Assembly: GCA_035504095.1 (NCBI GenBank)
Contig: DATJSN010000092.1
Location: 69,451 to 133,450 of the forward strand
Direction of reading: 5' to 3'
Length of the DNA: 64,000 nt
Origin: DATJSN01 sp035504095
GTDB taxonomy: Bacteria; Planctomycetota; Phycisphaerae; WQYP01
Shown here: positions 1-9,006 of the stretch, piece after piece
Numbering within the stretch: the first letter of the stretch is position 1
How the letters are laid out: each line of letters begins with the position of its first letter
The notes under the pieces: generated by a model
Seen by the model: the letters and a program-made list of their open reading frames with translations, nothing else
The model's database searches: none
What the model was told of the DNA's origin: nothing
Made by a program: the position numbers and the translations under genes

Positions 1-429
1 CTGGGCCATGGTGGGATCCTGGATGTCCACCTGACCATTGGCGCCCAGGTAATCGATCATGGAAATCTGGATGGCGTCGTAATCCTGCTGCGATGCGGCG
101 ATGGCCGGAGTGTACGGAGAAGTAGTCTGCGGTTGAATGACTTCAATCATGATGCGCGGCGAGTGCTGGGCCTGATAAGCCTGTACATAAGCCGGTTCAT
201 CCGGCAACGGCACGTGCTCGCCATAAGGATTCACGCCGACGGAGGGCGAACCCTGGTTTACACCCATCGGATTGTTATAAGCATTTACCGGCAGCGGCTT
301 GGGCTGTACAACCGGCTGATAAGCGGTTTGATCCTGCGGCGGAGGAACGGGGACATTTTGAACGCTTTGACTGCACCCGGCGAGAGTGAACGTAATAAGA
401 GAGATGAATAAGACCAAATTCCTGAACAT
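1..429 (-). CDS. Lipoprotein of unknown function (partial, C-terminus outside window)
   Basis: Reading the minus strand from the ATG at 429 gives 143 codons that stay open to the window edge, so the C-terminus is missing. The N-terminus is a classical lipoprotein signal: MFRN, a hydrophobic stretch, then the lipobox LAGC at residues 16-19, so the protein should be lipidated and membrane anchored. The mature part is rich in Pro, Gln, Tyr and Asn with no motif I recognise. A strong ribosome site (GGGAGGA) lies 7 nt before the ATG and fixes the start. The gene is divergent from lutA across about 100 bp. Function unknown. Confidence 0.75.
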   Translation of the reverse strand, partial: MFRNLVLFISLITFTLAGCSQSVQNVPVPPPQDQTAYQPVVQPKPLPVNAYNNPMGVNQGSPSVGVNPYGEHVPLPDEPAYVQAYQAQHSPRIMIEVIQPQTTSPYTPAIAASQQDYDAIQISMIDYLGANGQVDIQDPTMAQ

Positions 430-492
430 AATTTATTCCTCCCAATTGCATGGCGGCCACTTCGCATTAATTATATGCAACATAGGTCACAG

Positions 493-521
493 GTTACAGA
501 GAGAAGGTTACTGGCTAGAAT
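493..521 (+). promoter_or_regulatory. Probable sigma70-type promoter of lutABC, leaderless
   Basis: GTTACA (493-498) and TAGAAT (516-521) are separated by 17 nt. The -10 box ends 6 nt before the lutA ATG at 528, so transcription would start at or next to the start codon. No Shine-Dalgarno sequence precedes that ATG, which fits a leaderless mRNA. The -35 box is weak (4 of 6). Confidence 0.45.
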
Positions 522-527
522 ACCCCT

Positions 528-1283
528 ATGAAAGTCAGCTTATTTGTCACCTGCCTGACGGATTTATTTTCACCGCAGGTGGGTTTGGCGGTGGTCAAAA
601 CACTGGAACATTTTGGTTGCGAGGTGGATTTCCCCAGTGCTCAAACCTGCTGTGGACAGCCCGCGTTCAACAACGGCTTTCCCGAGCAGAGCAAGCCGCT
701 GGCGGCGCGGATGATCCAAGTTTTTCAGGACGCGAATTACGTGGTTACGCCATCGGGTTCCTGCTGCGCGATGATCCGCGATCATTACATTGAGCTATTT
801 AAAGGCGATTCAGCCATGGAACACAAGGCGACGGAATTTGTCGCCAAGTGTTATGAATTCGTGGAATTTTTGACCAAAATTCTCAAGGTGGATTTGAACA
901 AGCTTAAGCTCAAAGAAAAAACAACGTTTACCTACCATTATACGTGCCACTTGCGCGGGCTGGGCGCCACCGGCGATCCGGCAATCCGGCTGCTTAAACA
1001 AATCGGCAACGCTGGTTTTGCTCCGCTGGAAAAATCAGAACAATGCTGCGGCTTCGGAGGCACGTTCGCCGTCAAATACCACGACATCAGCGGCGCCATG
1101 GTCCGAGACAAGGTGGATTGCGGGAAAAAAAGCGGCGCCGGCGTCATGATCGTCAACGACACCGGGTGCGCGATGAACATCGGCGGAGCAGGCCATCGTT
1201 ATGCAGCGCCGTTTAAGGTTCGGCACATCGCCGAGGTTATCGCCGAGGCCATTGAAAACAGCCGGGAAGGCGCGAGGAAATGA
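528..1283 (+). CDS. lutA: L-lactate oxidation Fe-S subunit LutA (YkgE family)
   Basis: 251 residues, the usual LutA/YkgE size. Two cysteine-rich CCG domains are visible: TCCGQPAFNN near residue 40 with a following SCCAM, and CHLRGLG then EQCCGFGGTFA near residue 170. In this family the cysteines bind iron-sulfur clusters, and LutA works with LutB and LutC in the cytoplasmic oxidation of L-lactate to pyruvate. It overlaps lutB by 4 nt (ATGA), so the three genes are translationally coupled. The start has no ribosome site but sits next to a -10 box. Confidence 0.9.
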   Translation: MKVSLFVTCLTDLFSPQVGLAVVKTLEHFGCEVDFPSAQTCCGQPAFNNGFPEQSKPLAARMIQVFQDANYVVTPSGSCCAMIRDHYIELFKGDSAMEHKATEFVAKCYEFVEFLTKILKVDLNKLKLKEKTTFTYHYTCHLRGLGATGDPAIRLLKQIGNAGFAPLEKSEQCCGFGGTFAVKYHDISGAMVRDKVDCGKKSGAGVMIVNDTGCAMNIGGAGHRYAAPFKVRHIAEVIAEAIENSREGARK

Positions 1284-2782
1284 GTCGCCCCGAAGCCAAA
1301 GCATATTCGAAAGCATTCCGGATGCCGCTGCCGGTATTTCATCCGGATTTTCTCAACGAAGCCGCCGCGGCCTCTAAGGATAAAGCCCTGCACGCGGCTC
1401 TGGACAACTCGGTGACCAAAAAAGATTACGGACGCCGGGCAACAATGGCAGAACTGCCCGACCCGGAAGGCCTGCGGGAACTTGCCGGCCGGATCAAACG
1501 CTTCACACTGGACCACCTGGATTATTACCTGGAGATGCTGGAGCGCAACGTGATCGCCAACGGCGGCAAGGTGCATTTCGCAGCCGACAACGCTGAAGCT
1601 AATAAACTGGTCGTGCAGATCGCGCGCTTTTCCAGCAGCAAGCTGGCAGTCAAAAGCAAAAGCATGGTCAGCGAGGAAACCGAGCTCAATCAAGCCCTGA
1701 CCAGCCAGGGAATTGAAGTGGTGGAAACGGATCTGGGGGAATTTATTCTTCAGGTGGACAACGACCACCCCACACACATCGTGATGCCGGTGATTCATAA
1801 AACCGCTCCAGACATCGGCAAGGTATTCGCCAAATTTTTCAAAACGCCTTTCACGAACGACCCGCAGGAACTCGCGGAAATGGCCCGCGTTTATCTGAGG
1901 GATAAATTCCAAAAAGCAGACATGGGAATCAGCGGCGTTAACTTCGCCGTGGCGGAAACCGGCTCGATCGTCATCTGCACCAATGAAGGCAACGGGCGCA
2001 TGTGCACATCGCGGCCAAAGGTGCATGTGGCCATCATGGGCATGGAAAAATTGATTCCCTCGCTCGACGATTTACCGGTGTTTCTAAAGCTTTTAGCGCG
2101 CTCCGCTTCCGGCCAGTCGCTCACCCAATACACCAGCATCATCACCGGTCCGCGGCGCGAGGGCGAATTCGACGGGCCGAGTCAATTTCACCTGATCGTC
2201 ATGGACAATGGCCGCTCAAAAATCCTCGCCGGCGAATATCGCGACACACTGCGCTGCATTCGCTGCGGTGCATGCCTGAACGCGTGTCCGATTTACCGTA
2301 AAGTGGGCGGCCGCACGTATGGCAGCGTTTATCCGGGGCCGATTGGCGCTCTGCTGACGCCTCTGTTTAACGGCATGGAAAATCATAAGCATCTGCCCAA
2401 TGCCACAAGCCTGTGCGGTGCGTGCTTTGAGGCCTGCCCGGTGAAAATCAACATCCCGGAAATGCTTATCCAGATGAAAGCGGATCAGAACAAGCTGGGC
2501 ATCACGCCGCGGAGCCAGAAGCAGCTTTTTAAATTCTGGTCATGGGGTCTAAAGCATTCGTGGAGTTATGCTCTGGGCCAGAAGCTGCAAAAATTCATGA
2601 TGCGGCGGCTGGCGAATAAAGACGGCTGGATTAAAAAGCTGCCCGGACCGGCAAGCGGCTGGACGATGGAACGCGACTTTCCCGCGCCGCCGAAGGAAAA
2701 TTTCCGCAAGTTGTGGAGTAAACACCGCCGGGAACAAAGAACACTAAAGAAAAACAAACCTCCGCCGGAGGCCCGGAAATGA
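1280..2782 (+). CDS. lutB: L-lactate oxidation LutB, LUD domain plus two 4Fe-4S motifs
   Basis: 500 residues. The N-terminal two thirds form a LUD domain (ISGVNFAVAETGSIV near residue 215). It is followed by two ferredoxin-like clusters, CIRCGACLNACP near residue 325 and CGACFEACP near residue 378. This is the standard LutB/YkgF architecture: electrons from lactate pass through the Fe-S centres to the respiratory chain. The gene is coupled to lutA and lutC by 4-nt overlaps. No sign of damage. Confidence 0.93.
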   Translation: MSRPEAKAYSKAFRMPLPVFHPDFLNEAAAASKDKALHAALDNSVTKKDYGRRATMAELPDPEGLRELAGRIKRFTLDHLDYYLEMLERNVIANGGKVHFAADNAEANKLVVQIARFSSSKLAVKSKSMVSEETELNQALTSQGIEVVETDLGEFILQVDNDHPTHIVMPVIHKTAPDIGKVFAKFFKTPFTNDPQELAEMARVYLRDKFQKADMGISGVNFAVAETGSIVICTNEGNGRMCTSRPKVHVAIMGMEKLIPSLDDLPVFLKLLARSASGQSLTQYTSIITGPRREGEFDGPSQFHLIVMDNGRSKILAGEYRDTLRCIRCGACLNACPIYRKVGGRTYGSVYPGPIGALLTPLFNGMENHKHLPNATSLCGACFEACPVKINIPEMLIQMKADQNKLGITPRSQKQLFKFWSWGLKHSWSYALGQKLQKFMMRRLANKDGWIKKLPGPASGWTMERDFPAPPKENFRKLWSKHRREQRTLKKNKPPPEARK

Positions 2783-3501
2783 CCTTTGATCCCAGAGCAT
2801 CCGCCCTGGCGCCAGGCACAAATCCCAAACGCGACGAGTTTCTCGCCATTGTACGCCATGCGCTGGGGCATTCCGCGGTCGGCAAGCTCGCAGAACCAAC
2901 TGGACGCCCCCCGCGGCATGAAAAGTTGATCCGCCAGATCCAGGCGAACGATCCCGGCCGCGTGGATCGCTGGATTGAATTGGCCGGAAAAAACGGCGTA
3001 AATGTCAAACGCGCCAGGACCGCAGCGGGCTTACAGGCGGCCATCGACGAATGTCTGAGCGCCCATCAGGTTCAATCAGTATTATTGAACATGGCTGATT
3101 TACCGGAAGAAAGTTTCGCGGCACATCTTACCAAAAAGGGGCTCAAGATTTATCACTGGGCGAAGGAAGGTTGTGCTGAAGCGGCGTTTAATTGCGATGC
3201 GGCGGTAACCGACTGCCGTTATGGACTTGCGGACACCGGCGCCTTTATGGTGTGGAGCGACACGGGATTCGGCCGGTCTTCCACCCTTACGGTTCCAGTG
3301 CACGTGGTCCTTTTACCCGTGGGACGCATCGTCGCCGATATGGTTGATGCGCTGCCGCATGTTTTGCGCGATACCGGCGGACGGATGCCTTCAAATGTCG
3401 TCATCATCAACGGGCCGAGCAAAACCGCGGACATCGAAATGAAATTGGTGACAGGCGTGCATGGTCCAAAATTTTTGTATGCCGTTATTATTGATGATTA
3501 A
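2779..3501 (+). CDS. lutC: L-lactate oxidation LutC (LUD domain)
   Basis: 240 residues; last gene of lutABC. The LUD domain carries the typical ADTGAFMVWSDTG stretch near residue 155 and a C-terminal region ending GVHGPKFLYAVIIDD. LutC is the third, non-Fe-S component of the lactate-oxidising complex. It starts inside the lutB stop (4-nt overlap) and its stop directly abuts the stop of the convergent pseudopilin operon. No lactate permease gene is adjacent. Confidence 0.9.
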   Translation: MTFDPRASALAPGTNPKRDEFLAIVRHALGHSAVGKLAEPTGRPPRHEKLIRQIQANDPGRVDRWIELAGKNGVNVKRARTAAGLQAAIDECLSAHQVQSVLLNMADLPEESFAAHLTKKGLKIYHWAKEGCAEAAFNCDAAVTDCRYGLADTGAFMVWSDTGFGRSSTLTVPVHVVLLPVGRIVADMVDALPHVLRDTGGRMPSNVVIINGPSKTADIEMKLVTGVHGPKFLYAVIIDD

Positions 3502-3936
3502 TCAGAGCGCATTGGGGCCAAGCGCAATATTCTCAAGCTGCCAGGCATTGCCATTGCGGGCAAAAGTAAGTGTTTGCCGGGCCGTCGCGCCGGCATAGGA
3601 AGCAAATACATCGGCAATCAGCTTATTGCTGGATGGATTTTTACAATCGATGCGAATTTGACCGCCGTTGTCAGAGAGTTGCGGCGGCAGATTCAAAGAC
3701 CATTGACCCTCAGCGGTTTTGCCGCTTAAAAGCCGATTTTCCAGGGCTGTTCCGCCGGAGAGCAGCATCGCCTGAAGTTGCCCGCGATTCTGAATGATTC
3801 GCGGCAAGCGGAGTTCATAACTAAACGCCGCGGCCAACAAAGCCAGGCACATTCCAAGCAGAACCACCGCGAACAAAGCGGTAATCAGAGCAACACCGCG
3901 ACGCCGTGAAAATGAATTGGCGACCAGAGCGTTCAT
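3502..3936 (-). CDS. Pseudopilin-like / PilX-GspK-like protein, last gene of the secretion operon
   Basis: 144 residues with a short basic N-terminus (RRRG) followed by a hydrophobic helix at about residues 13-42 (VALITALFAVVLLGMCLALLA), the pattern of type II secretion/type IV pilus minor pilins. The residue after the basic cleavage-like site is not the usual FTLIE, so it resembles PilX/GspK N-termini, but it is much shorter than GspK (about 300 aa). It overlaps the preceding pilin gene by 4 nt. Probably a minor tip component; exact subfamily uncertain. Confidence 0.6.
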   Translation of the reverse strand: MNALVANSFSRRRGVALITALFAVVLLGMCLALLAAAFSYELRLPRIIQNRGQLQAMLLSGGTALENRLLSGKTAEGQWSLNLPPQLSDNGGQIRIDCKNPSSNKLIADVFASYAGATARQTLTFARNGNAWQLENIALGPNAL

Positions 3937-4454
3937 TTGCCTGAAGCCTCCTCCAGCGAACGATAAAATTTAAACGTCTCGGGCAATTCAACGACATTGT
4001 CGTGCCCGTCAACTTTATCGTGTACATGGACGATCAACCCGGAAACAGCGAAGCGCATTTCCGCCCCGATGCGCGGCCAGGTCGTGGTAAGATCAGGCCG
4101 AGGGACGATTTGTAAATGATTACCGATGATGGAAACAACCGTGCGGGTTACATCGCCGTTGGAATTGATCACCCATTGAATCAGATCGGCGTCCGGGCCG
4201 TTATCGCAAACCAGCCTATTGTCACTAATCAGACAATCATGAGCCGTCCAGACGTCCTGCCCGAGTTGTGAATACAGACTGTTGGTAAGAGCCAGGTTGT
4301 TTTCGCGGATACTGATGTCCCCCATGGTCTTGACGCTGAACAGGAACATTTGGCCGGCAATCAGCAGGAACACGCCCAGGAGCGCCATCCAGACCAAGAC
4401 TTCGCCTATTGTAAATGAGCCAGACGAGCGGGAGATGGTTCTCTTGCGCTGCAC
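3933..4454 (-). CDS. Prepilin-type protein, GspJ-like
   Basis: 173 residues from a GTG start at 4454 that shares one base with the stop of the upstream gene. GGAGGT lies 6 nt upstream and decides this start over a longer in-frame ATG. Residues 10-40 contain the prepilin-type segment (SFTIGEVLVWMALLGVFLLI), with Glu at the position equivalent to the +5 glutamate. The remainder is beta-rich and has a GspJ-like size. It would be an inner-membrane minor pseudopilin of a type II secretion-like apparatus. Confidence 0.65.
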   Translation of the reverse strand: MQRKRTISRSSGSFTIGEVLVWMALLGVFLLIAGQMFLFSVKTMGDISIRENNLALTNSLYSQLGQDVWTAHDCLISDNRLVCDNGPDADLIQWVINSNGDVTRTVVSIIGNHLQIVPRPDLTTTWPRIGAEMRFAVSGLIVHVHDKVDGHDNVVELPETFKFYRSLEEASGK

Positions 4455-4801
4455 TATTGACCTCCGGCGGACTTTGAAGGCACGGGGGCTAAGACAAAAA
4501 CCGGGACGTTCATAGACGCTTGAGTCTTGGGAGAAATAGAAATCCATTGATAGCCAGTCGGGGTCTGGTTAAGACGAATCGTCTGGACTCTCAGGCCTGC
4601 CGATTCCGCCGACGGCTTGCCATTGATCAGCATCTGCCAGGCGGCGTTCTGCTGCAGTCTCAAACCATTGCGTAATTGCAGGAGTTTTTGCTCGCCGATT
4701 CTGGATTGGGAAAATACGGCAGCGGCCAGACTGATGGCGACGAGCAGAATGGCAAAGCCGATGACCAGTTCCATCAGAAAAAATCCACGTCGCAATCGCA
4801 T
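4454..4801 (-). CDS. Prepilin-type protein, GspI-like
   Basis: 115 residues beginning MRLRRGFFLMELVIGFAILL: a basic leader, then the classic prepilin helix with Glu five residues after the cleavable Gly. Length and position between a GspF and a GspJ-like gene fit a minor pseudopilin such as GspI. The start overlaps the gspF2 stop by one base (TAATG), so expression is coupled. No major pseudopilin (GspG) gene is present in this cluster. Confidence 0.65.
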   Translation of the reverse strand: MRLRRGFFLMELVIGFAILLVAISLAAAVFSQSRIGEQKLLQLRNGLRLQQNAAWQMLINGKPSAESAGLRVQTIRLNQTPTGYQWISISPKTQASMNVPVFVLAPVPSKSAGGQ

Positions 4802-6069
4802 TATCTCAGTCCCCCAGATTCCATTACATTCATCAATGTAGCATAGGGGAGATACATGAGAAGCATCGTGATTAATACGATGAAGCCCAGAAAAATCACT
4901 GCTGTGGGAATTAGTGCTCCGCGTACCAGCGACGCGGCTTGTTCATAGCGTCGTTGATAGATCGCATGAATAAACCCAAGCGAGCCGGCAAACGTGGATC
5001 CCGTGGCTTCATCCAGATTGCTGCACAAAAGTCGTGGGAGACCGACGGTCAGTGCTGCGGCTTTAGGCGATTGTCCTTTCTCCATTCTCTTTTTCCAGCG
5101 CAGCAGTCGCCAGCGGGCGATGCTGTTAATTCCGGAATTAGCGGCGGATTCGACTGCAGAAGTAAGTTCGCCGCCAGCGAGTGCATACTCATGCAGGATG
5201 GCTGTAACATTCGCCCAGGTGCGCCATCGGACAATGGCGCAAAAAAACGGCGTGTACCAGGCCAGCAGATCGCCTAAAGTCACAAATCTGCGCACACGTT
5301 TATAAACGGGAAAAAAGATGCGGGTCAGCAATATAACCATAGCGCAGAGCAAAATAAAAAAAAGAACGATAGGAATGAAAGGCAGAGCGGGTTCAAAATA
5401 GTTTTGGATTTTGGTATAAAAACTCCAAAATATTATGTCCATTTCAGGTAAGGGTAAATGATATTGAACGTATACACGCAATGAATGCGCAATAAAAAAA
5501 CTGGGAATTAAAATGATTGCCGTGACAAGAAATAACAGATAAACCCCATAACTCACGTTCAATTCATTGGAAAAGTCCCAGGTCGATTTTGCGGCGAGCA
5601 TCCGTTTAAGTGCGGATAAAAGATTTCCCGATTCTTCGGCGGCGGCTATAGCGGCTGCGTCGCTGGCGCGAACTTCGGGAACCGCCAATGGCAGGGCCTG
5701 ACCCAGCGTCTTTCCCTGCTGCAGCATTTCTGAAAGAACTGTTAACCTCCTACCCAAGGCCCCACGTTCCGTGTTGCCCGCGGCCGCGAGTGAACTCGCC
5801 AGCGGATGACCCAGGCGCACCGTGCGATAAAGATAATCGAGAATCAAATCAGCTCTGCGACGCAAACAGAAATAACGAGCGAAAAAAATGACCGGTAAAA
5901 CAGCAACAGCGATCTGAATGAATGGGATGAGAAGTAATGTTATAACCACGTACAACAAAGCCATAATCGTAAACTTGAAGCTTTTAGTAGTGCGCTGTGG
6001 ATGCACCATGGATTTGCCAAACCTCTTGATTCTTAATTGTTTGAACCACTCAACCAAGATAATCTCCAA
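4801..6069 (-). CDS. Second GspF/PilC-like inner-membrane platform protein
   Basis: About 422 residues. It begins with membrane segments (about residues 34-65) and then has two type II secretion F domains (RLGHPLASSLAAAG near residue 90 and a diverged repeat near residue 300), each followed by long hydrophobic helices; the chain ends with a membrane segment. GspF forms the membrane platform that couples the ATPase to pilin assembly. It lies 6 nt downstream of another gspF gene; two consecutive F proteins are unusual for a type II secretion operon. The start may be an internal ATG nearer the first helix. Confidence 0.75.
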   Translation of the reverse strand: MEIILVEWFKQLRIKRFGKSMVHPQRTTKSFKFTIMALLYVVITLLLIPFIQIAVAVLPVIFFARYFCLRRRADLILDYLYRTVRLGHPLASSLAAAGNTERGALGRRLTVLSEMLQQGKTLGQALPLAVPEVRASDAAAIAAAEESGNLLSALKRMLAAKSTWDFSNELNVSYGVYLLFLVTAIILIPSFFIAHSLRVYVQYHLPLPEMDIIFWSFYTKIQNYFEPALPFIPIVLFFILLCAMVILLTRIFFPVYKRVRRFVTLGDLLAWYTPFFCAIVRWRTWANVTAILHEYALAGGELTSAVESAANSGINSIARWRLLRWKKRMEKGQSPKAAALTVGLPRLLCSNLDEATGSTFAGSLGFIHAIYQRRYEQAASLVRGALIPTAVIFLGFIVLITMLLMYLPYATLMNVMESGGLR

Positions 6070-6075
6070 CTAGAA

Positions 6076-7332
6076 TTAATTAAGAGAACCAATGGCTTGC
6101 AGTATGCGCGTCAAGGGCAGGACCATGGCATAGATGACAAAAAAAATCGCCCCGCCGAAGACTATTAGAAAAACCGGAGACAGAACCGCAGGAATCATCG
6201 CCGCCCGGCTGCCAGATGCACGGCCGAAACTTTCCGAGAGGATATCCAGCGAATCGGAAAGATTGTTGGCTTGAATCGCACTTTGTAGTGTCGCGGTTAC
6301 CGTGGCGGGGATGATGCGCCCGCGCGGCGTCTGATCCAGATTAGCGCCGCGGGTGATCGCCGCGCTGATTTGCCGCCCATCATTGATCGCTGCCGGGGAG
6401 CCGGTGATTGCACCCGCGAGCTGGATGGCATCGGGAAGATCTAATCCAGCTCCAACGGCGATCTTCAGACCGTCGCACCAGCGGGCGATGATGGCATTAC
6501 GCAAAGCAGGGCCCAGGAATGGAACGTGTAAAGCCGTCCAATCGCGCAGATGAAGCATGATCCGCCGGTTGCGGCAGGCAATCCAAAATAAAAATATTAA
6601 AGCCAGAATGATGACGATGGCTGTCAGAATTTGGGGCGCAAGATATCCCGCTTCCCAAATTATTCGTGTGGGCAGGGGAAGAAGCGGAACTTCCTGCCAT
6701 GAATTATCTGAATAAACAAACCACTTGGATGCCTTTAATAGCAAAATCATTTGCTGATAGCGCGGAAAAACCACCAGACCCAGAAAACCCAAAACCAAAA
6801 TCGCTCCTAGGAAAACAAAGAATGGATAGGTCAGGGCGCGAAGCAGCGCATCTGAAATTTTTTGTTTTAAATACAGATGTTCACTCAGGTTCATTAACAC
6901 ATCGGATAGATTGCCGGACTTGATGCCCGCATCGACAAGCAGGGCATAATCGGCGGGGAATTTGCCGCGATGTTTTTCCAGCGCCTGCGGCAGCGTGGCG
7001 CCAGCGTCGAGTTCCTGGCTGAGCTGCTTAATTGCCGACGCGAGGCGGCCGCGGTGCATGTCCGCTACGAGCAATTTCAATCCGTCTTCAATCGGCAGGC
7101 CGGCTTTTACCAATAGCGCAAGTTGCTGATTGAACGATTTAAAGTCCGCGGGGCCAAGTGGTTTGGAACGTACCGCCGCACCTGAAGGCCAGATGCCCAG
7201 AACCTTGAGTTTTAGAGATTCAAGCAACGCCGTTGCGGCATTCATGTCGACGGCGTTGAGTGTACCAGCAAACTCGCGGCCGGAATCCAATTGAGCGCGA
7301 TACCCAAAGCTTCGTTCTGACGGTCCCGACAT
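6076..7332 (-). CDS. GspF/PilC-like type II secretion inner-membrane protein
   Basis: 418 residues with the complete GspF layout: an N-terminal cytoplasmic domain beginning FGYRAQLDSGREFAG, then two F domains (FNQQLALLVKAGLPIEDGL near residue 70 and a second near residue 280), and three hydrophobic segments including the C-terminal one. It would contact the GspE ATPase and support pseudopilus assembly. It follows gspE after a 162-nt gap, which contains a small hairpin (GGACCT-GAA-AGGTCC near 7370-7384). Confidence 0.85.
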   Translation of the reverse strand: MSGPSERSFGYRAQLDSGREFAGTLNAVDMNAATALLESLKLKVLGIWPSGAAVRSKPLGPADFKSFNQQLALLVKAGLPIEDGLKLLVADMHRGRLASAIKQLSQELDAGATLPQALEKHRGKFPADYALLVDAGIKSGNLSDVLMNLSEHLYLKQKISDALLRALTYPFFVFLGAILVLGFLGLVVFPRYQQMILLLKASKWFVYSDNSWQEVPLLPLPTRIIWEAGYLAPQILTAIVIILALIFLFWIACRNRRIMLHLRDWTALHVPFLGPALRNAIIARWCDGLKIAVGAGLDLPDAIQLAGAITGSPAAINDGRQISAAITRGANLDQTPRGRIIPATVTATLQSAIQANNLSDSLDILSESFGRASGSRAAMIPAVLSPVFLIVFGGAIFFVIYAMVLPLTRILQAIGSLN

Positions 7333-7494
7333 GTTTACTCCGCCCGCAAAGACAAAGCTGCTTATCTTTTCGGACCTGAAAGGTCCTATATTGACTGTGC
7401 TAACATTGTATCGTCGAGGGAAATAGATAAATATGAAAAAATTAAGATTTTTTGGTGGGATTTGGGCGGGGATTCGTTAAACCGAATTTTCTCC

Positions 7495-8601
7495 TTACTC
7501 CGCACCTAAGACGCGCTGTACTTCCGCCTGATCGGTATAACCGCGCGCCACCAGTTGGGCGGCGTAATCTTTAAGGGAAAAATAGCCCGGTGAGCTCTGA
7601 ATTGCCCCTTCGAGCTTGGTCGTGGTGCTAACATCGTCCACCAAGGCCTGTTTGATGCCATCATTCATCCGGACAAATTGCGCCACCGGCATTCGGCCAC
7701 TGTATTTGCCGTTAACGGTTCGGCGCACCAGCCGCTGAATCAGCAAGCCATATATGCTGCTGATGATCTGGTAACGCTGAATACCCATTTCCAATAAACG
7801 GGTGAAGGCAGCCAATGGCGAGCCGGCGTGCATGGTGCATAAAAGTCGATGGCCGGTTAGCGCCGCCTGAATGGTAATTGACGCGGTCTCGGCGTCGCGC
7901 ACTTCGCCGACGAAGAGGACCTGAGGGTCTTGCCGCATCATGCTGCGCAGCGCCTTGTGATAATCCATTTGACCCTGGGGTTTAATTTCGATCTGGGTGA
8001 CGCCTTTGAGGGTGCGTTCGATAGGATCTTCAAGGGAAACGATACTCAAACCGGGCTGGGTGCGGGCCATGTGTTCGAGCAAAGTGTAAATCACGGTGGT
8101 TTTACCCGAGCCGGCCGGTCCGACCACGGCCAGCAGGCCGTTATCGGCATGGGCAAAACTTTCAAGAAAATTAACGACGCTCGGCGGCAACATCAGATCG
8201 GAAAGTTTTTGCGGCTGGTACAGATCGGCGGGCATGCGCACCACGGCGCGGAGGCCATGAACCGTGGGCATCACCGCCAGGCGCAACTCAAGTTTGCGGG
8301 ATTCTTCAAGTTTGAACGTGATGCGTCCTTCCTGGGGAATATCCTTGCGGTAGGTCACGAGTTTTCCCATGACCATCATGCAGTTCACCATGGCTTCGCC
8401 GAGTTCGGAGTTAATCGAATCGAGCGTGTAAAGCATGCCATCGATGCGCAGCCTGATCTGATATCCCGTGGGAATTGGTTCAATGTGAAAATCCGAGGCC
8501 CGCGAGTTCATGGCGCGGGCAATAAGAGAATCCACGTAAGGGCGGGCATCGGGCGGTGATGTATCACGCGTCGCCAAAATAGTCTCCACTAGCGATGACA
8601 T
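7495..8601 (-). CDS. GspE/PilB/PilT-family secretion ATPase (short form)
   Basis: 368 residues. The N2 domain (ASDFHIEP near residue 38) is followed by Walker A (GPAGSGKTT near residue 163), Asp box (SLEDPIE), Walker B (VLFVGEVRD) and His box (TGHRLLCTMHAG). It lacks the longer N1 domain and the four-cysteine zinc region of canonical GspE, making it closer in length to PilT/short PilB. It is first in a minus-strand operon with two GspF and three pilin-like genes, so it should power assembly of a pseudopilus or pilus. Confidence 0.88.
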   Translation of the reverse strand: MSSLVETILATRDTSPPDARPYVDSLIARAMNSRASDFHIEPIPTGYQIRLRIDGMLYTLDSINSELGEAMVNCMMVMGKLVTYRKDIPQEGRITFKLEESRKLELRLAVMPTVHGLRAVVRMPADLYQPQKLSDLMLPPSVVNFLESFAHADNGLLAVVGPAGSGKTTVIYTLLEHMARTQPGLSIVSLEDPIERTLKGVTQIEIKPQGQMDYHKALRSMMRQDPQVLFVGEVRDAETASITIQAALTGHRLLCTMHAGSPLAAFTRLLEMGIQRYQIISSIYGLLIQRLVRRTVNGKYSGRMPVAQFVRMNDGIKQALVDDVSTTTKLEGAIQSSPGYFSLKDYAAQLVARGYTDQAEVQRVLGAE

Positions 8602-8751
8602 CTATTACTTCGCGTTGATTTTACCGTACGCCGGACTATGCAGGCAATTAGCGGCTTGGCGCGACGAACTGTATTGCATGCAGAGGACGTATCAATCAGG
8701 TGATCGAGTGAGCAAATTGGGATTCCTTGTGATAAACTTACAAAACCAACC

Positions 8752-8825
8752 GCGCCCGTAGCGCAATTGGATAGAGCGCGTGGCTTCGAACCACGAGGTT
8801 GCAGGTTCGAGTCCTGCCGGGCGCA
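8752..8825 (+). tRNA. tRNA-Arg (anticodon TCG)
   Basis: A 74-nt cloverleaf: acceptor GCGCCCG pairs with CGGGCGC, D arm GCGCAATTGGATAGAGC, anticodon stem CGTGG/CCACG with loop CTTCGAA (anticodon TCG), T arm GCAGG-TTCGAGT-CCTGC, discriminator A at 8825. CCA is not encoded. Confidence 0.93.
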
Positions 8826-8845
8826 GTTCGGCCGAAGGCCGAACT
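8825..8845 (+). terminator. Hairpin immediately after tRNA-Arg
   Basis: AGTTCGGCC and GGCCGAACT form a perfect 9-bp stem around GAA directly behind the tRNA. There is no T run, so a classical intrinsic terminator is not supported; processing or termination of the tRNA transcript is possible. A related CGGCCGAAGGCCG hairpin recurs near 8968, before the lpxL-like gene. Confidence 0.4.
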
Positions 8846-9006
8846 AGAGCAGGAGAGGGTTGAGCAGTCGATCAGGAGAGCAAATTAAGGAAATGGATAA
8901 ATGAGGCCGCCGCAGATCGACAAATGAATTCTCTTCTGCGGTCACCTGTTCTACAGTTCTAAACCTCGGCCGAAGGCCGGAACGAAACGGGGAAGCAGAG
9001 TCTAAG

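Noticed and set aside
1199..2026. 275-residue open frame antisense to lutB
   Set aside because: It lies wholly opposite a strongly supported lutB coding region and its product has no recognisable domain; the bias of the lutB codons explains the open frame.
7930..8559. 209-residue open frame antisense to the GspE-like gene
   Set aside because: Opposite a conserved ATPase with all motifs intact; His/Gly-rich composition is typical of shadow frames.
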